From: Nephrocerus scutellatus
Lineage: Eukaryota > Arthropoda > Insecta > Diptera > Pipunculidae
Direction: 5' to 3'
NCBI GenBank assembly: GCA_947095585.1
Contig: OX352763.1
Coordinates: 46,405,481-46,469,480 of the forward strand
DNA: 64,000 bases
Positions 33,725 to 45,535 of this stretch are shown here, one piece after another. The translations under genes and the position numbers were made by a program. How positions within the stretch are numbered: position 1 is the stretch's first letter; the number at the start of each line of letters is the position of its first letter. Under the pieces are notes generated by a model, which made no database searches, was not told the DNA's origin, and saw only the letters and a list, made by a program, of their open reading frames with translations.

Positions 33725-34209
33725 AAAAACAACCCATAAAAATTAAAATTTTTCTTGTAAATTCTCTAATCGGAGATACACACACACACTGCGTGCTCGG
33801 CTTGTGGCAAAATCATCCACGAAATGACGCAGCGGCAGCGATCAGCGCTGCTCACAAAGCACAGAGCTCAGACTTTGCCGTGATCTGATGCGATATAGCG
33901 ATATTTAAAAATTGTATATTGGGGTCCCCAAGGGGCCGATCACTCCAAATTTTTACAAAATGTGTTTTCCATCATAGACACACATGTGTACATTTAAAGA
34001 AAATCGGGTAAATTTTGTAAAATATTTGTATGGGAGCCCCCCGAACCCGAGGTCCGAGGGGCACGAGGTCACCGGAAATATACATGTGTGCAAAATTTCA
34101 ATAAAATCGGGCCATGGGAAGTGGGCTAAAAATTGATCAGAATATCTGACCAGCCAGCCAGCCAACCAGCCAGCCACGTGCACGCGAAGTTAATATAGAG
34201 AATTTAAAA
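33725..34209 (+). repeat. RepA, complete minimal copy
   Basis: The best reference copy (485 bp), with all modules in order. These are the left end 'aacaacccataaaaattaaaattttt' and 'aaattctctaatcggagata', then a CA tract. Next is the GCAGC-rich module ('gcagcggcagcgatcagcgctgctc') with 'gtgatctgatgcgatatagcg'. Two core units, the 'ccagccagccagccaaccagccagccacg' block and the right end 'cgaagttaatatagagaatttaaaaa' complete it. The left and right 'aaattctcta'/'tagagaattt' are inverted repeats. Confidence 0.9.
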
Positions 34210-35616
34210 ACTTAAAAACTCGCAATTATTGGTATGTGCGTCAATAACAGCTTTGACCAGTATAGCAGGAATTTTTCCGCTTATCACTGTTTTATCCGTA
34301 TTATAATGATCATTTTCAACTGAAATAGCCAGATTAGTTTCGTCGATCGTCCAACCCATCCGCATTACTCGTGGCAAAACTTAAACCCACAAGTATACAT
34401 TTCTTCGGGCATCCAATATCAATACGGAGATTACTTCTGTAGTTGCACAATACGAGTATGGAATGATCTGCTGTACACCGTGTTTCCGGATCTATATAAT
34501 CCTCAATTTCTATATGCACACGCTGTTCTTATGGTGCAATTTCTTTAAAATATTTAGCTTTACAAATCGTATAATTTGTAAACTTATGCTATCGAAATGC
34601 TCCTCTGTAAATTTGGAACTAATGTCACTTAAGGTCATTAAAAGTCAACAAGCTCAAATCATATTTCGTTTCCTATCATTTTCCATTTTTATTTTATTTT
34701 AAAATTTATAGTTTAAAATTAAATTACTTTAAATATAAACATGTAGTAGATTAAGTAGTAAATAATATTGTTTAATAATAAGCAATACAAAAAAAAGACA
34801 ATGTAAATACGTCGGCCCCCTATTGTTGAGCCGACACTTATTAATAATAGTTATAAATTTAGTTTTAAGTCAAAATTGTATATTACTTAAATGTTAAATA
34901 AAATATCTTAATCTAAAAATCTAAATTCGATTCCCATCCTCAAGATTTTCGAGAAAATCGCCCTTCTTCTTCTTCTCATCTGACTAACCCAGTACCTATA
35001 TTTATAATAAATTTTCTGTTTTTCTTATTTACTTTTAAGTTGCCGTTGATAACTTGGTGGTTTCGGAATATGGTGATAGAGTTGATATAAGCTACGTCGG
35101 GTTTAATTTCCTTATAACGCAAGACATGTCTTTGTCATGCCACGAAACCCAGTGAAACTTTTCCTTTCAAACCACACATTTATTATTAGTACGCTACATA
35201 AACGCTGTCTAGTCAAGTATTCTGGAAGGACATAAAAACATAATTAGTTATATGGTCTAATGCCTTCAACAATACTTAGAGTGATAATATTGCATGTTTT
35301 TTCTCTGGTCAATTGCAGATAATCTTTTCTAGCGTGGAAAAGAGTAAAATATTTTTTTTATTGCGAGATAACAATTTATTTTTTACAACATTTAAATCTT
35401 AATTAAAGAGATTTAATATTTTCTAACTGCATGATATTTTTTACAATATTTGATGTCTTCAATCATACGAGTACATATGTTGCAAGCTACAGGTAAGTAT
35501 TTAAATGTATATGATAAATGTAACTTTATAAATATTAAAGTTAAGGGTGGGAAATTTAAAAGTTTGTTTTTAACAACGCTATAAAATGAGTATACATCAA
35601 ATTTTTTTTACTGTGA
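34210..35616. other. AT-rich stretch, nothing recognised
   Basis: 1.4 kb with no recognisable domain. Short open frames show no coding bias. Confidence 0.45.
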
Positions 35617-36330
35617 AGGTTGGAGTCTCCCGTTAAGAATGAAAAACAATTCGTTCATGTGACTCCCTCTGCTGGCCTTACAGTAAGCTCTATCCTGTGA
35701 GTCCAGTTTTCAAGAACTTTTTGGAACACTTCGGCGCCTATCTCGAGAGTAAAAGTCGCAATGTTATGAAATTGTCTCAAGATTATCCGCATAACATTTA
35801 TCCTTAACAGCGCCCCATAGAAAAAAGTCCATCGGCGCAGATCCGCGCAGGCCAATTGATTTCCGGCTGATTATTCGGTTGCAAAATTTAGCGCGCAAGA
35901 GAACGATTGTCAGTCGGCTTGTGGCGCCATATTGTTGAAAAAATTCATGGCGTCAATTTGTAGCCATAAAAAGTTGGTCAGCTGGCTCTGTAACGGTCGC
36001 CGTTTACGGTAACGGCGTTTCTAGCAGCAACTCCCAAATCTAAACAAAACTGTCGCTCTTGGCGGATGCATTGGCTTCTCTATGAGTACGTGTGGCTGTT
36101 CCGAACCCCAAATATGGCATGTCTGCTTGTTTCCATAGCCCCCGAGATGAAAATGCACTTCGTTTGAAAATATGTGAAAAGATGATTTTTCGAATAAAAT
36201 CAACGTCATTATCAATCTGGTCTATGGCCTACTCATAGAAATGATAACGAAGCGGATTGTCAATTGCTTCCAACTTCTGTGTCATCTGGACCTTTTAAGT
36301 GAATAATTCGAAGTCTCCCTTGTTCACCCT
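35617..36330 (-). pseudogene. IS630/Tc1/mariner-type transposase, decayed
   Basis: Remnant of a DDE transposase that would cut and paste its own element. Reading the minus strand across frames: 'KIIFSNEVHFHLGGYGNKQ' and 'IWGSEQPHVLIEKPMHP' (frame 36215-36021). Then 'QQYGATSRLTIVLLRAKF' and 'SADLRRWTFFYGAL' with 'EIGAEVFQKVLENWTHRI' (frame 35855-35655). The last two match the widespread insect pattern 'QqDGATaHta', 'prS.DLtp.DfFLWG'. The first catalytic Asp (FSDE) is Asn, the second (DGAT) is lost, and the third is disturbed. No terminal inverted repeats were found. Confidence 0.75.
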
Positions 36331-36469
36331 ACTCGTTGAACCAGTTGAAGCTTCGAATGAAGCGTAGAAGGCTTCTAATGCCACTATTTAACAAAACATT
36401 GAGGTCGTTGTAAAAAAATCAAACGAGCTACGCATGTGCAAAAAAGGTGAATCATGGTCTTTTAATCCA
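36331..36469. other. Short spacer
   Basis: Possibly the N-terminal part of the transposase ('ALEAFYASFEASTGS' on the minus strand), too decayed to annotate. Confidence 0.3.
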
Positions 36470-37725
36470 TAATAATGCTTAGCACAGCGTGGGCGTTCGG
36501 AAATTAAGGAGAGGAAAAGCTGATATGTCTATGTCTTAAATGACTGCAGATCATACAAATGCGGAAACACAGAATCGGGCAATTCATTCCATATAATTAT
36601 TGTGCGGCTAAAGAAGGAATCTCTGAATTGGTTGGTACGTTCAAATAAAGGACCCGTGAGCTCGAGTTGTGGCACGGGTATTTCAGTTGGGTTGGGGGAT
36701 GTGCGGTATGCATCTAGATGTTTCTTTTGAACACTGCTCATGGAAAAAGCGATAAAAAAGTGACAAGCAGGAAGCATTCCTACGATGTTCAAGCGATTCG
36801 ATTGTTTTCGCGATATTTAAGTCACCAAAAGTCTTAACGCGCGGTTTTGAATTCTGTCTAGTAAAAGCAATGTGGCCTTAGGGGCACTTGCCTAGACAAT
36901 ACAGTTGTATTCAAGTTTGGGGCGAATATACGCCTTGTAAATAGTGGCCAAATCTGAAGGAGTGAAGCTTGTTGTTGAGGCACATACCGAGGATTGAGAG
37001 TTTTTCAGTTTCTTTGATGCAAGATCCATTCATAGATAAAGATTGGGGGTTTAAATTACGCTTAGAGGACAGAAGACAGTTTAGAGTGCTGACGAATGGA
37101 TTGGATTGGAAGTAGCGGAAGTAGAGGATAGAAAGCGCAAGTGTTCCGCTGATACACAGATACATGCTTAAAAAAAATCCCAAATGTTTTGTATTAGTAA
37201 TCAACTAAAGAGCAAAATCCATATACAATTTTTCTGTTTGCCACTACTCCATCTTACGTTTCTCGCTCTTTGCGACTACTTATTTTTTGTACACTGTATT
37301 CACATCCCACAAACGTTTGCGTTTGGGATTGATCAGTGCATTAGTATGCATTCAGTTCAAAACCTTCTCTACAGAAAGCCCAACTGTATCGGTGATACAC
37401 AGATACATGCTTAGAAAAATCCCAAATGTTTATGTATTGATAATCAACTAAAGAGCAAAATCCATATAAAATTTTTCTGTTTCCCACTACACCATCTTAC
37501 GTTTCTCGATCTTTGCAACTGCTTATTTTTTGTACACTGTATTCACATCCCATAAACACAGACGCGTTTGGGATTGGTTTACAGCATTAGTCTGCGTACA
37601 GTTGGGCTTTCTATAGAGAAGGTTTTGATAGGAGATCATTAGTGAAAAGGAGAAATAGTGTCGGAGGCAAAACAGAGCCCTGTGGAACACCGGCGTTTAT
37701 GCAGTAAACACTGGATGGTGACTTG
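36470..37725 (-). pseudogene. CR1-like LINE ORF2 C-terminal half with internal duplication
   Basis: Minus-strand non-LTR RT fragment. Near 37720-37640 'AGVPQGSVLPPTLFLLFTNDLL' is the RT motif that precedes the catalytic YADD. After an interruption, 36950-36530 reads 'KLEYNCIVWAS'-like sequence, with a stop at the W, then 'ATLLLLDRIQNRALRLL' and 'LFERTNQFRDSFFSRTIIIWNELP'. This is the CR1-type C-terminus ending in 'WN.LP..vFp'. The YADD region itself is replaced by two 241-bp tandem units (37160-37640). The 3' end joins the same tail as 33221-33440. Confidence 0.7.
37160..37640. repeat. Two tandem 241-bp units inside the LINE
   Basis: The units begin at about 37165 and 37406 ('catgctta.aaaaatcccaaatgttt.tgtatt.ataatcaactaaagagcaaaatcc' piecewise). 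They are about 88% alike by eye, and both are flanked by 'cagatacatgctt'. Origin unknown. Confidence 0.8.
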
Positions 37726-37779
37726 GAAGTTATTTCTGAACTGGAGTTGCGGAATGGTGTAGTCAGTCTATGTTTCTTG

Positions 37780-38600
37780 GTGAAACTCAGAACAGAGGAG
37801 TGTCCGATTTTATTCTTAGTCGACTAGGAGGTTGTACTGAGGCGAACAGCCGGGCTAACAGCTATTTGCCTAATGAAGCTGTTGATCAGAATGTTCAGCG
37901 GAGGGGGTGGTGCGAAGTGAACCGCTTTTACATAGACAAGCCGATCGTTGAAGTTTGCTTAGCTTGTCGCGATTTACTGCTTTGTCTATTGCGGTCCACT
38001 ATACAACAATATTCGACAGAAGTGTAGGTCGTATTACCGAAATAAATAGCCAATGTTACCAATGGCTTTTTTGCAGAACAAGAGTTCCACTATGGCTTTG
38101 CGAACTCTTTCTTGTATATTTGGATTCCAGCTTAGCTTTTTATCGAGAACAAGACCCAGATTCGAGTATTTGACTTCATCATAGAATGTTGTATTTTGAA
38201 TTTCCTAGTGAAGAGGACATGTTCTATTTTGTGGTGGTCTACTTGTTAAGAGGATTCTGGAGAAGTTGGTTTAAGGTATTAAGGTGCTTTACTGAGACGG
38301 CAATATAGCAACGTCGTTCGCATAAGCGATCACTCTGCAGCAATCCATTTTCAGGCATATCAGCAGCTCATTCCATAGAAAGGAGATAGAACTCCACTTT
38401 ATATCCCATATAAGTGGTAACAACCTTTTGGTCACCCCTGTGTTTTAAGGGAGGCTTTGTAGGCATCCCAGTTGGTTACTTTTCTCGAGCCCTTGGCTAA
38501 GTTCAACAGTTTTCTACAGCTGTTTCTAAGTTGTCCCAAAACAGATCTCCACCAATGTGGTCTTTTCTTGCCACTTGGACGAGTTAGAGGACAGGAGGCA
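37780..38600 (-). pseudogene. Second LINE RT fragment
   Basis: Minus strand: near 38390-38300 'NELLICLKMDCCRVIAYAND' then 'VAIL' is the RT catalytic loop with YADD changed to YAND. Further along 'VKYSNLGLVLDKKLSWNPNI' and 'ERVRKAIVELLFCKKAIG' are the RT thumb. The YADD lies upstream of the GVPQGS motif at about 37700, the wrong order for one element. This is therefore a separate LINE joined to the CR1-like piece. Multiple stops. Confidence 0.65.
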
Positions 38601-38867
38601 GACAGCGCTTTATTGTATTTTTAAGAGTGTAGAGTTAACATATTAAAGTGTTTTATGTATTTGAGCCAGTTGGTTTTTCGATATTTTCTAAGAGCAGATT
38701 GACAAAGGGATTCATAATTTAAACATAACTGAATGTAACGGTTATCTGAAAAAGAGTGCTCAGCTGAAATCTTCAAGTTTAGAATATAGTCAGAAAACAA
38801 CTCACCTATATCGCTGACATCTGAACGTCCCTTATTAAATTCATTAGCATTCATTGAATTCGTTAAC

Positions 38868-39095
38868 CTTAAGCAAAGCAGCGCTGCTCACAGCGCACCA
38901 GCGCACACGGTATGGTATGGGAGCTCCCCGACCCTGGTTCTATCACTCTCAAATTAAAATATAAAGTCTTGTCATGGGAAATACACATGTGTGCAAAGTT
39001 TGAATAAAATTGGGTTAATAGGAATTTGGTTAAAAATGTATCACAAGATCTGACCAGCCAGCCAGCCACGGGTACGCGAAGTTAATATAGAGATA
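38868..39095 (+). repeat. RepA right-hand fragment
   Basis: GCAGC module ('aagcagcgctgctcacagcg'), a core remnant 'gtcttgtcatgggaaatacacatgtgtg' and the right end 'gccacgggtacgcgaagttaatatagaga'. Confidence 0.8.
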
Positions 39096-39683
39096 TAAAA
39101 AAAACACTTCTTGGTCATTTTATTTGTAAAGCTAAATACTAATTCTATTCTTGTGCCATTAAATCCAGCTATCATAACATCTTTGCGAATAAGAAAATTT
39201 TACCATTAAAAATTAGATTTTTTTGCTAAAGGCGTAAAGCTGATAAGTAGAAAGAGTCGGTATTTAAAATTTATATGTCTTTTCTTTTCCGGTTATTATT
39301 ATTATACTTTATATAGTAAGTATGGCTACTTATCCATCTATAAATGGTTTAAATTCTTAACATATATGTTAAAGTATTAAATCTATAAGGAGTAGAGTAT
39401 TGTGTTGACCAGGTATTTATTCATCTCAATCTTGTATTAGGCAGGGATAGAAAAAAGAATGATATCTATCTATAAGGAAAAATTGCAGTTTTTACTAACA
39501 AAATATATTTTAAATTATAGCTATAGTATTCAAATTATAAAACAAAATAAAAAAAAATAAATAATAATAATTTAAAACAAAACTTTGTTGTATACAAGAA
39601 TAAATAAATTCTTAGGTCAACCCATCCCAGAGCAAGCAAAATAAAGTTGTCCGTGGGAAAAACATGGCAATCTAAAATTTATA
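39096..39683. other. AT-rich spacer
   Basis: Nothing recognised apart from A-rich runs (39545-39580). Confidence 0.4.
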
Positions 39684-40100
39684 CTACGCAGTACTTAATA
39701 AACTGTCCGACTTATTGATGGTCATGGAAAACGCAAGTTTTACTTGAAATTGCATTATCTTAAATTTAAAAGGTAGATCCGTCGAAATGAATTTCGTAAA
39801 GTAAAAACTGTTTCGCACTGTCCCTATTCTGTCAATGTAGTCGCTACATTTATATTGCCCAGCATCTTTTTTACGCACAGTCTTGTGCCGTTGCAAAGTT
39901 TTGACGAGTCGAGATTCCGTAGTAAAATAATTGGAGATCCCACTGTAAGTAAAAGACGAGTTTAGGAACTCTGTTCGATAATGAACTTCCTCATCAGCAT
40001 CTACAACGGTGTCGATACACTTATTCATGGCAAGTATTTGATGGTTTGTTTCGTGGGTCTCCAGTTTTAGAAGCAAGAATGGCCTCTTCTCGCAACCGGT
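39684..40100 (-). pseudogene. Ig-like domain coding fragment, possible host exon
   Basis: The C-terminal two thirds of a 193-codon minus-strand frame (40265-39684). After a RepB-derived start it reads 'NKCIDTVVDADEEVHYRTEF', 'SGISNYFTTESRLVKTLQ' and 'KKDAGQYKCSDYIDRIGTVR'. The pattern D-x-G-x-Y-x-C is the hallmark of the F strand of immunoglobulin folds, and 'SRL.KTLQ' fits the preceding E strand. A receptor ectodomain of the Pvr or related cell-surface class is conceivable, but I cannot assign it. The upstream half of the frame is RepB, so this looks like a gene piece next to, or captured by, a repeat. No splice sites were tested. Confidence 0.4.
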
Positions 40101-41400
40101 GCAAAATGTGATAGTTTTGATAAACAGGAATTTGTTAGTTCTGCGACAGATTTCAAAAACCGATGTCAATTTTGTAATAATAATATTTGGCGCGACAGAC
40201 CATTGCGGTCCAAAGCCTAGCTTCTCGCGACCATTTGTGTTGTAGATGTATATTTTTGGACACAAATGGAAAGGACCTACAATTTAAGGCCGAATCTGAA
40301 CGGCAAATTGAGAAGCTTTTCGTGACAAGTTATTACTCTCGGAATGTTTGTCACCCATTCGCGAGAGGTGGGACATCGCGAAAAATACTTTTGGTGTTAC
40401 TGGGATCCCACGGGAACCTCCTGCTCAGTAGCCACGCGCATTTCCACGGAGCTACGGCGCCACAATATTTCCATTAAAATCGGCTACAAATCTACCTTTT
40501 CCAATTTGAAGTAGGAGCTACAATGTCCTCACCCCAAAATCCAGCAGGTCGCCGAGTACCATTCTAAACACCACACTTCATCTCAGCGACCCTGAAAACA
40601 ATGGGATCGATACTAATATCGGTTACCCTCCCCAGTCCAGGGATACAACGAACCCATTGGAGCGTCCCACCAACAATATTCATCTCAACATCGGTAACCC
40701 CCCTCAGCTATTGACCGCATCCTCCTAGAGCTGTCTTACCATCACCATTCAACTCAGCGACGCCGAAAACTATAGAATCGACACTAATGAGGTCAACTTC
40801 CACCCCACCTCAGTTATCGACCCCATCTACCAGGACTGTCTTACCAACACCATTCCACTCAGCGACCCCGAGAACTTAGAATCGACACTAATATCGGTAA
40901 CACTCCCCCTTTAGTTTATCGACCCCATCCTGCTAGAGCTGTCTTACCATCACCATTCAACTCAGCGACCACGAAAACCATAGAATCGACACTAATCACC
41001 ATCTCATTGCCATCACCATTCAACCCAGCGATGACGAAAGCAATAAAATCGACACTAATATCGGTCAAACCCCTCAGTTGTCGACCCCATCCCCCTAGAG
41101 CTATCTTATCATCACCATTCAATTCAGCTACCCAAAAAACTATAGAATCGACACTAAGATCGGTCACCCCGCCCCCCCGCCTCATTTATCGACCCCATCA
41201 CCCTACAACTGTCTCACCATCAGCATTCAACTCAGCGACCCCGAAAACCATGGAATCGACACTAACATCGGCCAACCCCAACAATAGTATTTGATTCCAG
41301 TTGTAATGTATATGTATACCAAGTTTGGTTAAAATTGGTCAGGGCGTTACAGAGTTAGTTATGCACACACAAAAAAACAAATAAATTCTCTATTTTATAT
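40085..41400 (-). repeat. RepB element, reverse orientation
   Basis: The reverse of 27633-29300. It begins with 'gcaaaatgtgatagttttg' and has about 300 bp of flank that is deleted in the other copy. It then has 'caatttgaagtaggagctacaatgtcctcacc', some seven minisatellite units from 40580 to 41275 ('ctgtcttaccatcaccattcaactcagcgaccccgaaaac' piecewise), and 'gtataccaagtttggttaaaattggtcagggcg' at the far end. Confidence 0.85.
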
Positions 41401-42038
41401 GTACTCGTATATAGGCTTTAAATTCATATATCTCGATTATAAATTATACGGATTAAGGAACTATTTTTTAATATTTTGAATTAATAAAATTTGTACAAAA
41501 TTTGCAGCGACTCCATTGGCCGTATACTGCACAGCCCACCCACTCATGAAAAGCTCCCTTATTAGCCATCGTTCGTCCCAAAGGTTTGTGAAAAATCCAG
41601 CGTTTTACTGCAGTATGACCGATATACGCCAACAGAGCACTTCACTCATTTACAACTAGATAATTTTGTACCACTAAAGGTGTGAATAGATTTGGGGTTA
41701 ATTTGTGAAAATGAATTAATGTGCCTTGCCGCTGCATTTAACTCGAGTAGAGTTTTGATTGGACTTCATTAAGATGCACAGCTCCATCAAGTTCTAAAGT
41801 AAATTGGGCTGTAACCCGAATAAGGCACCGATTCTTTTCAATCAAAAATTCAACATTATTTTGTTTAGAAGAAAAATTTGGTTTCCTATGGACATGAAAC
41901 TTTTTTATAGCTACAACAAACTTAATATAATGTTTGAAGCGAACGCCCGACCCGTTAAACTTTTATAGCGGCCATGCTTGTTCCCGACATACAATGAAAG
42001 CTGCGATATAATTATAATACACTCTTTCAGGAAGAATT
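41401..42038. other. Unassigned DNA, duplicated at 45781-46424
   Basis: About 640 bp with no domain recognised. Present twice within the segmental duplication with few changes. Confidence 0.6.
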
Positions 42039-42436
42039 GTTTTTAAATTTTCTATATTAACTTCGCGTGCACGTGGCTGGCTGGCTGGCTGGTCAGATTT
42101 TCTGATCAATTTTTAACCCACTTCCCATAGCCCGATTTTATTGAAATTTTGCACACATGTTTCCGGTGACAATACTTTCTATTAAAATATTTTACAAAAT
42201 TTTATCCGATTTTCTTTAAATTTTGTACACATGTGTGTCTTCGATGGAAAACACTTTTTGTAAAAATTTGGAGTGATTGGCCTACTAGGGACCCCCATAT
42301 ACAATTTTTAAATATGGCTATATCGCTATATCAGATCACGGCAAAGTCTGAGCTCTGTGCTTTGTGTGCAGCGCAGTTCGCTGCCGCTGCTTCATTTTGT
42401 GGATGATTTTGCCACAAAACGAGCACGCAGTGTGTG
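42039..42436 (-). repeat. RepA right half, target of LINE B unit 1
   Basis: Reverse RepA: right end 'tctatattaacttcgcgtgcacgtggctggctgg', core, the GCAGC module and 'gagcacgcagtgtgtg', stopping at the GT tract where the LINE poly(A) begins. Its other half is at 54157-54232. Confidence 0.85.
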
Positions 42437-44815
42437 TTTTTTTTTATGGCTGTGCCAAAGGTGGGGAATCTTCTAAAAGATACCAGTAGAGCCCTCCAAG
42501 GGTACTAGCATGCACGATTCGTAAACCTGAATGTTCGTACCAGGAATTACGCATACGTACTAAACCCTCCTTACACACTTACACACTTCAACCACTCTCC
42601 CCATGGGACTGCCGTTAGGTATTACATCACGGGGCTGGTTAGCAGATTACTAGAAGGCATAGGCCTTCTGCATCTTCTGCTGCTGCTGATCGCCTTATAT
42701 TTTCGATTCTTCACAGCTCGTTTTGCACATTCGTTACGAATACACACACTTCTGTCCACTTATCCTCGGATCTAAGCATTTCTTCTAAAAGGACGTGTGG
42801 ACTTGGCAGGCTCGAGTAGTCCACGTGTATTTTAAAACGGAGCCTATTGTCAAGCATTACTCCTAGGTATTTGACAAAACCCTTTGATCTAATAGTCTGG
42901 TTACCAACTCGTATATTTATGTATTCTATATTTTTCCGGCTGGTAATCAGGACTGCTTCCGTTTTATGGTCGGCTAATTCTAGACTGACGGATACTAGCC
43001 ATTCTTTGATTTGGCCAACTGCTTCATTCGTGGCTGACTCTATTTCATTGATTGTCTTTGACACTGTGACAACGGCGATGTCATCAGCGAATCCAAATAT
43101 TTGTACGCCTGGTGGTAATGCTAGTCTTAGAACTCCATCGTACATAATATTCCATAGAAGGGGACCCAGCACCGATCCTTGTGTGACTCCTGCGGAGACG
43201 TTATAGTACTTTGTACCCTCATTGGTTTGGTACCTCAACCTTCTATAACTTAAGTAGCTTGACACTATCTTCCTTATATAGTACGGTGCATCCATTCTGG
43301 CGAGTGATCTTCTTATTGAGGACCATTTTGCAGAGTTAAAGGCGTTTTTTATGTCCAGTGTCACTACTGCTGACAGTGCTCCTTTATTATCCGCTATATT
43401 AAGCAATCTGTCATATATGATCCATTCGAGTATCTTTCCCATTGTGTCTAGTAGGCATATTGGGCGGTACGACGATGGTTCGCCCGGTGGTTTGTTTCCC
43501 TTTGGAAGCAATACTAAATGCTGCAGTTTCCAAGGTTCAGGGAAAACTTCTTCATCTAGACACTATTGCATGCATGTCTTGAACATGTACGGCCTACTTC
43601 GGATGGCCGCTTTCAATGCTTTATTAGGAATGCTATCGGGTCCAGGAGCTTTGTTGTCTCGTATTCTTTTACTTGCGTTCACGAGTTCATCAACTGTTAG
43701 CCTTGGAATACTTTCTGTGCTAATTTCTCTTATTATGTTGCACATAGTATATGGTCCTTTCGGAAATAGGTGTTCTACGATGGACCTTAGCATTGTTGGG
43801 CATGATATTTGTGGGGTCTTACAGCCTTTTAGCTTTGCCATAACTATTTTGTATGCTGTGCCCCAGTGATTGATGTCCGCCTCGTCATATAGTCGTTTGA
43901 AGCACTTCGATTTGTTTTCTTTAATTGCATTTTTTAAATTTCGTCTAGCTAGTCTTAGCATATCAAGACGTTCTTGAATGTCTGATACCCTTCTTGATCG
44001 CTGCACTTTGCGTCTGGCTTGTAAGCAGGTAGCTCTCAGTGCTTTTATCTGCTCATTCCACCAATAGCAGTGTACACCTCTCTTGCTAGGTCTTCTCCTG
44101 GGCATAGCTGCGTCGCACGCTGTAGTGATTATACTGGTAATTTGTTGCGACAGTATCTCAGATGTTCCGCTTTCGATTAGGAAGCTTGAGTTCATGACTT
44201 CCTCAAATATTTCTTTATCAAGGAACTTGTCTTTCCATTTAGGTCCCCCTAATTTTGGGCGTTGCACGGCTATTTTTTTCTTTAATTTCAATTACAATCG
44301 CCTGGTGGTCGCTGTGCGTATAGTCTTCGCTGACGCGCCATTTTATCAACCGCAGGAGGGAACTGGTAGCGAAGGTAATATCGATGATCGATCCCCTTCC
44401 TGCTTTGCGATACGTATTTGCTCGTCCCGTGTTAGCTATGCCTATATTTAATGAGGCGAAAGATTCTAGCAGATAATGTCCTCTTATATTAGTAAATCTG
44501 CTGCCCCAGTCTGTTGCCCAGGCATTGAAGTCTCCGCCTATAAACACTGGAGCTCTTCCTCGAGCATCGGCCGTTAAATTTTCTAGCATTGCTGAGTATT
44601 TGCTCATCGTCCAGCTGGGTCTTGCGTAACAACTATAAAAGTTGATTCCATTTATTTTTGCCCGTACGAAGCCCTCCGCCTGCCCGTCTACATCTTGGAA
44701 GGCATGTCTGCCGCAAATCCATATTGCAGCTTTTTCTGTTTTGTCACATGCCCAAGCGTTGATGTCACGAGATTTGTACAGTTCGCTTATTAAAATTATG
44801 TCCGCTCTCTCGTCT
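42437..44815 (-). mobile_element. R1-clade LINE B, unit 1
   Basis: Poly(A) end (T run 42437-42445) abutting 'tgtgtg'. It holds endonuclease and RT but is cut at 44815, inside the endonuclease, where a second fragment is joined. It carries two in-frame deletions relative to unit 3: about 40 codons before the palm, and roughly 550 bp between RT and the last codons. Confidence 0.85.
42711..44690 (-). pseudogene. LINE B unit 1 ORF2: endonuclease and RT
   Basis: The frame 44291-43563 holds the end of the endonuclease plus the linker region ('HCYWWNEQIKALRATCLQAR'). The frame 43511-42711 (266 aa) holds RT: 'LPKGNKPPGEPSSYRPICLL', 'AVVTLDIKNAFNSAKWS', 'AGVTQGSVLGPLLWNIMYD' and the catalytic 'FGFADDIAVVTV'. 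These two frames are in register and separated only by an amber stop at 43563-43565 and the stretch before the next Met. A change in the A-run near 44270 shifts the endonuclease ('YTHSDHQAIVIEI', frame 44946-44239) out of register. The RT palm and FADD are intact, but thumb and C-terminal finger are deleted. Confidence 0.85.
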
Positions 44816-45535
44816 TCCGTTTTATGGTCGGCTAATTCTAGACCGACGGATACTAGCCATTCTTTGATTTGGGCAACTGCTTCATTCGTGGCTGACTCTA
44901 TTTCATTGATTTTCTTTGACACTGTGACAACGGTCAGCGAATCCAAATATTTGTACGCCTGGTGGTAATGCTAGTCTTAGAACTCCATCGTACATAATAT
45001 TCCATAGAAGGGGACCCAGCACCGATCCTTGTGTGACTCCTGCGGAGACGTTATAGTACTTTGTACCCTCATTGGTTTGGTACCTCAACCTTCTATAACT
45101 TAAGTAGCTTGACACTATTTTCCTTAGATAGTACGGTGCATCCATTCTGGTGAGTGATATTGGGCGGTACGACGATGGTTCGCCCGGTGGTTTGTTTCCC
45201 TTTGGAAGCAATACTAAATGCTGCAGTTTCCAAGGTTCAGGGAAAACTTCTTCATCTAGACACTATTGCATGCATGTCTTGAACATGTACGGCCTACTTT
45301 GGATGGCCGCTTTCAATGCTTTATTAGGAATGCTATCGGGTCCAGGAGCTTTGTTGTCTCGTATTCTTTTACTTGCGTTCACGAGCTCATCAACTGTTAG
45401 CCTTGGAATACTTTCTGTGCTAATTTCTCTTATTATGTTGCACATAGTATATGGTCCTTTCGGAAATAGGTGTTCTACGATGGACCTAAGCATTGTTGGG
45501 CATGATATTTGTGGGGTCTTACAGCCTTTTAGCTA
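44816..45535 (-). pseudogene. LINE B fragment (unit 1b)
   Basis: A piece of the same LINE family covering RT and linker, joined inside the endonuclease of unit 1 at 44815 and to the RepB unit at 45536. It lacks the stretch matching about 43302-43460 and loses FADD ('FGFADRCHSV' after a short deletion near 44937). It appears to be recombination debris. Confidence 0.8.

Noticed and set aside
36470..38600. One single LINE spanning this region
   Set aside because: The catalytic YAND (38.3-38.4 kb) lies upstream of GVPQGS (37.7 kb) on the minus strand, the wrong order for one RT. I split it into two elements.
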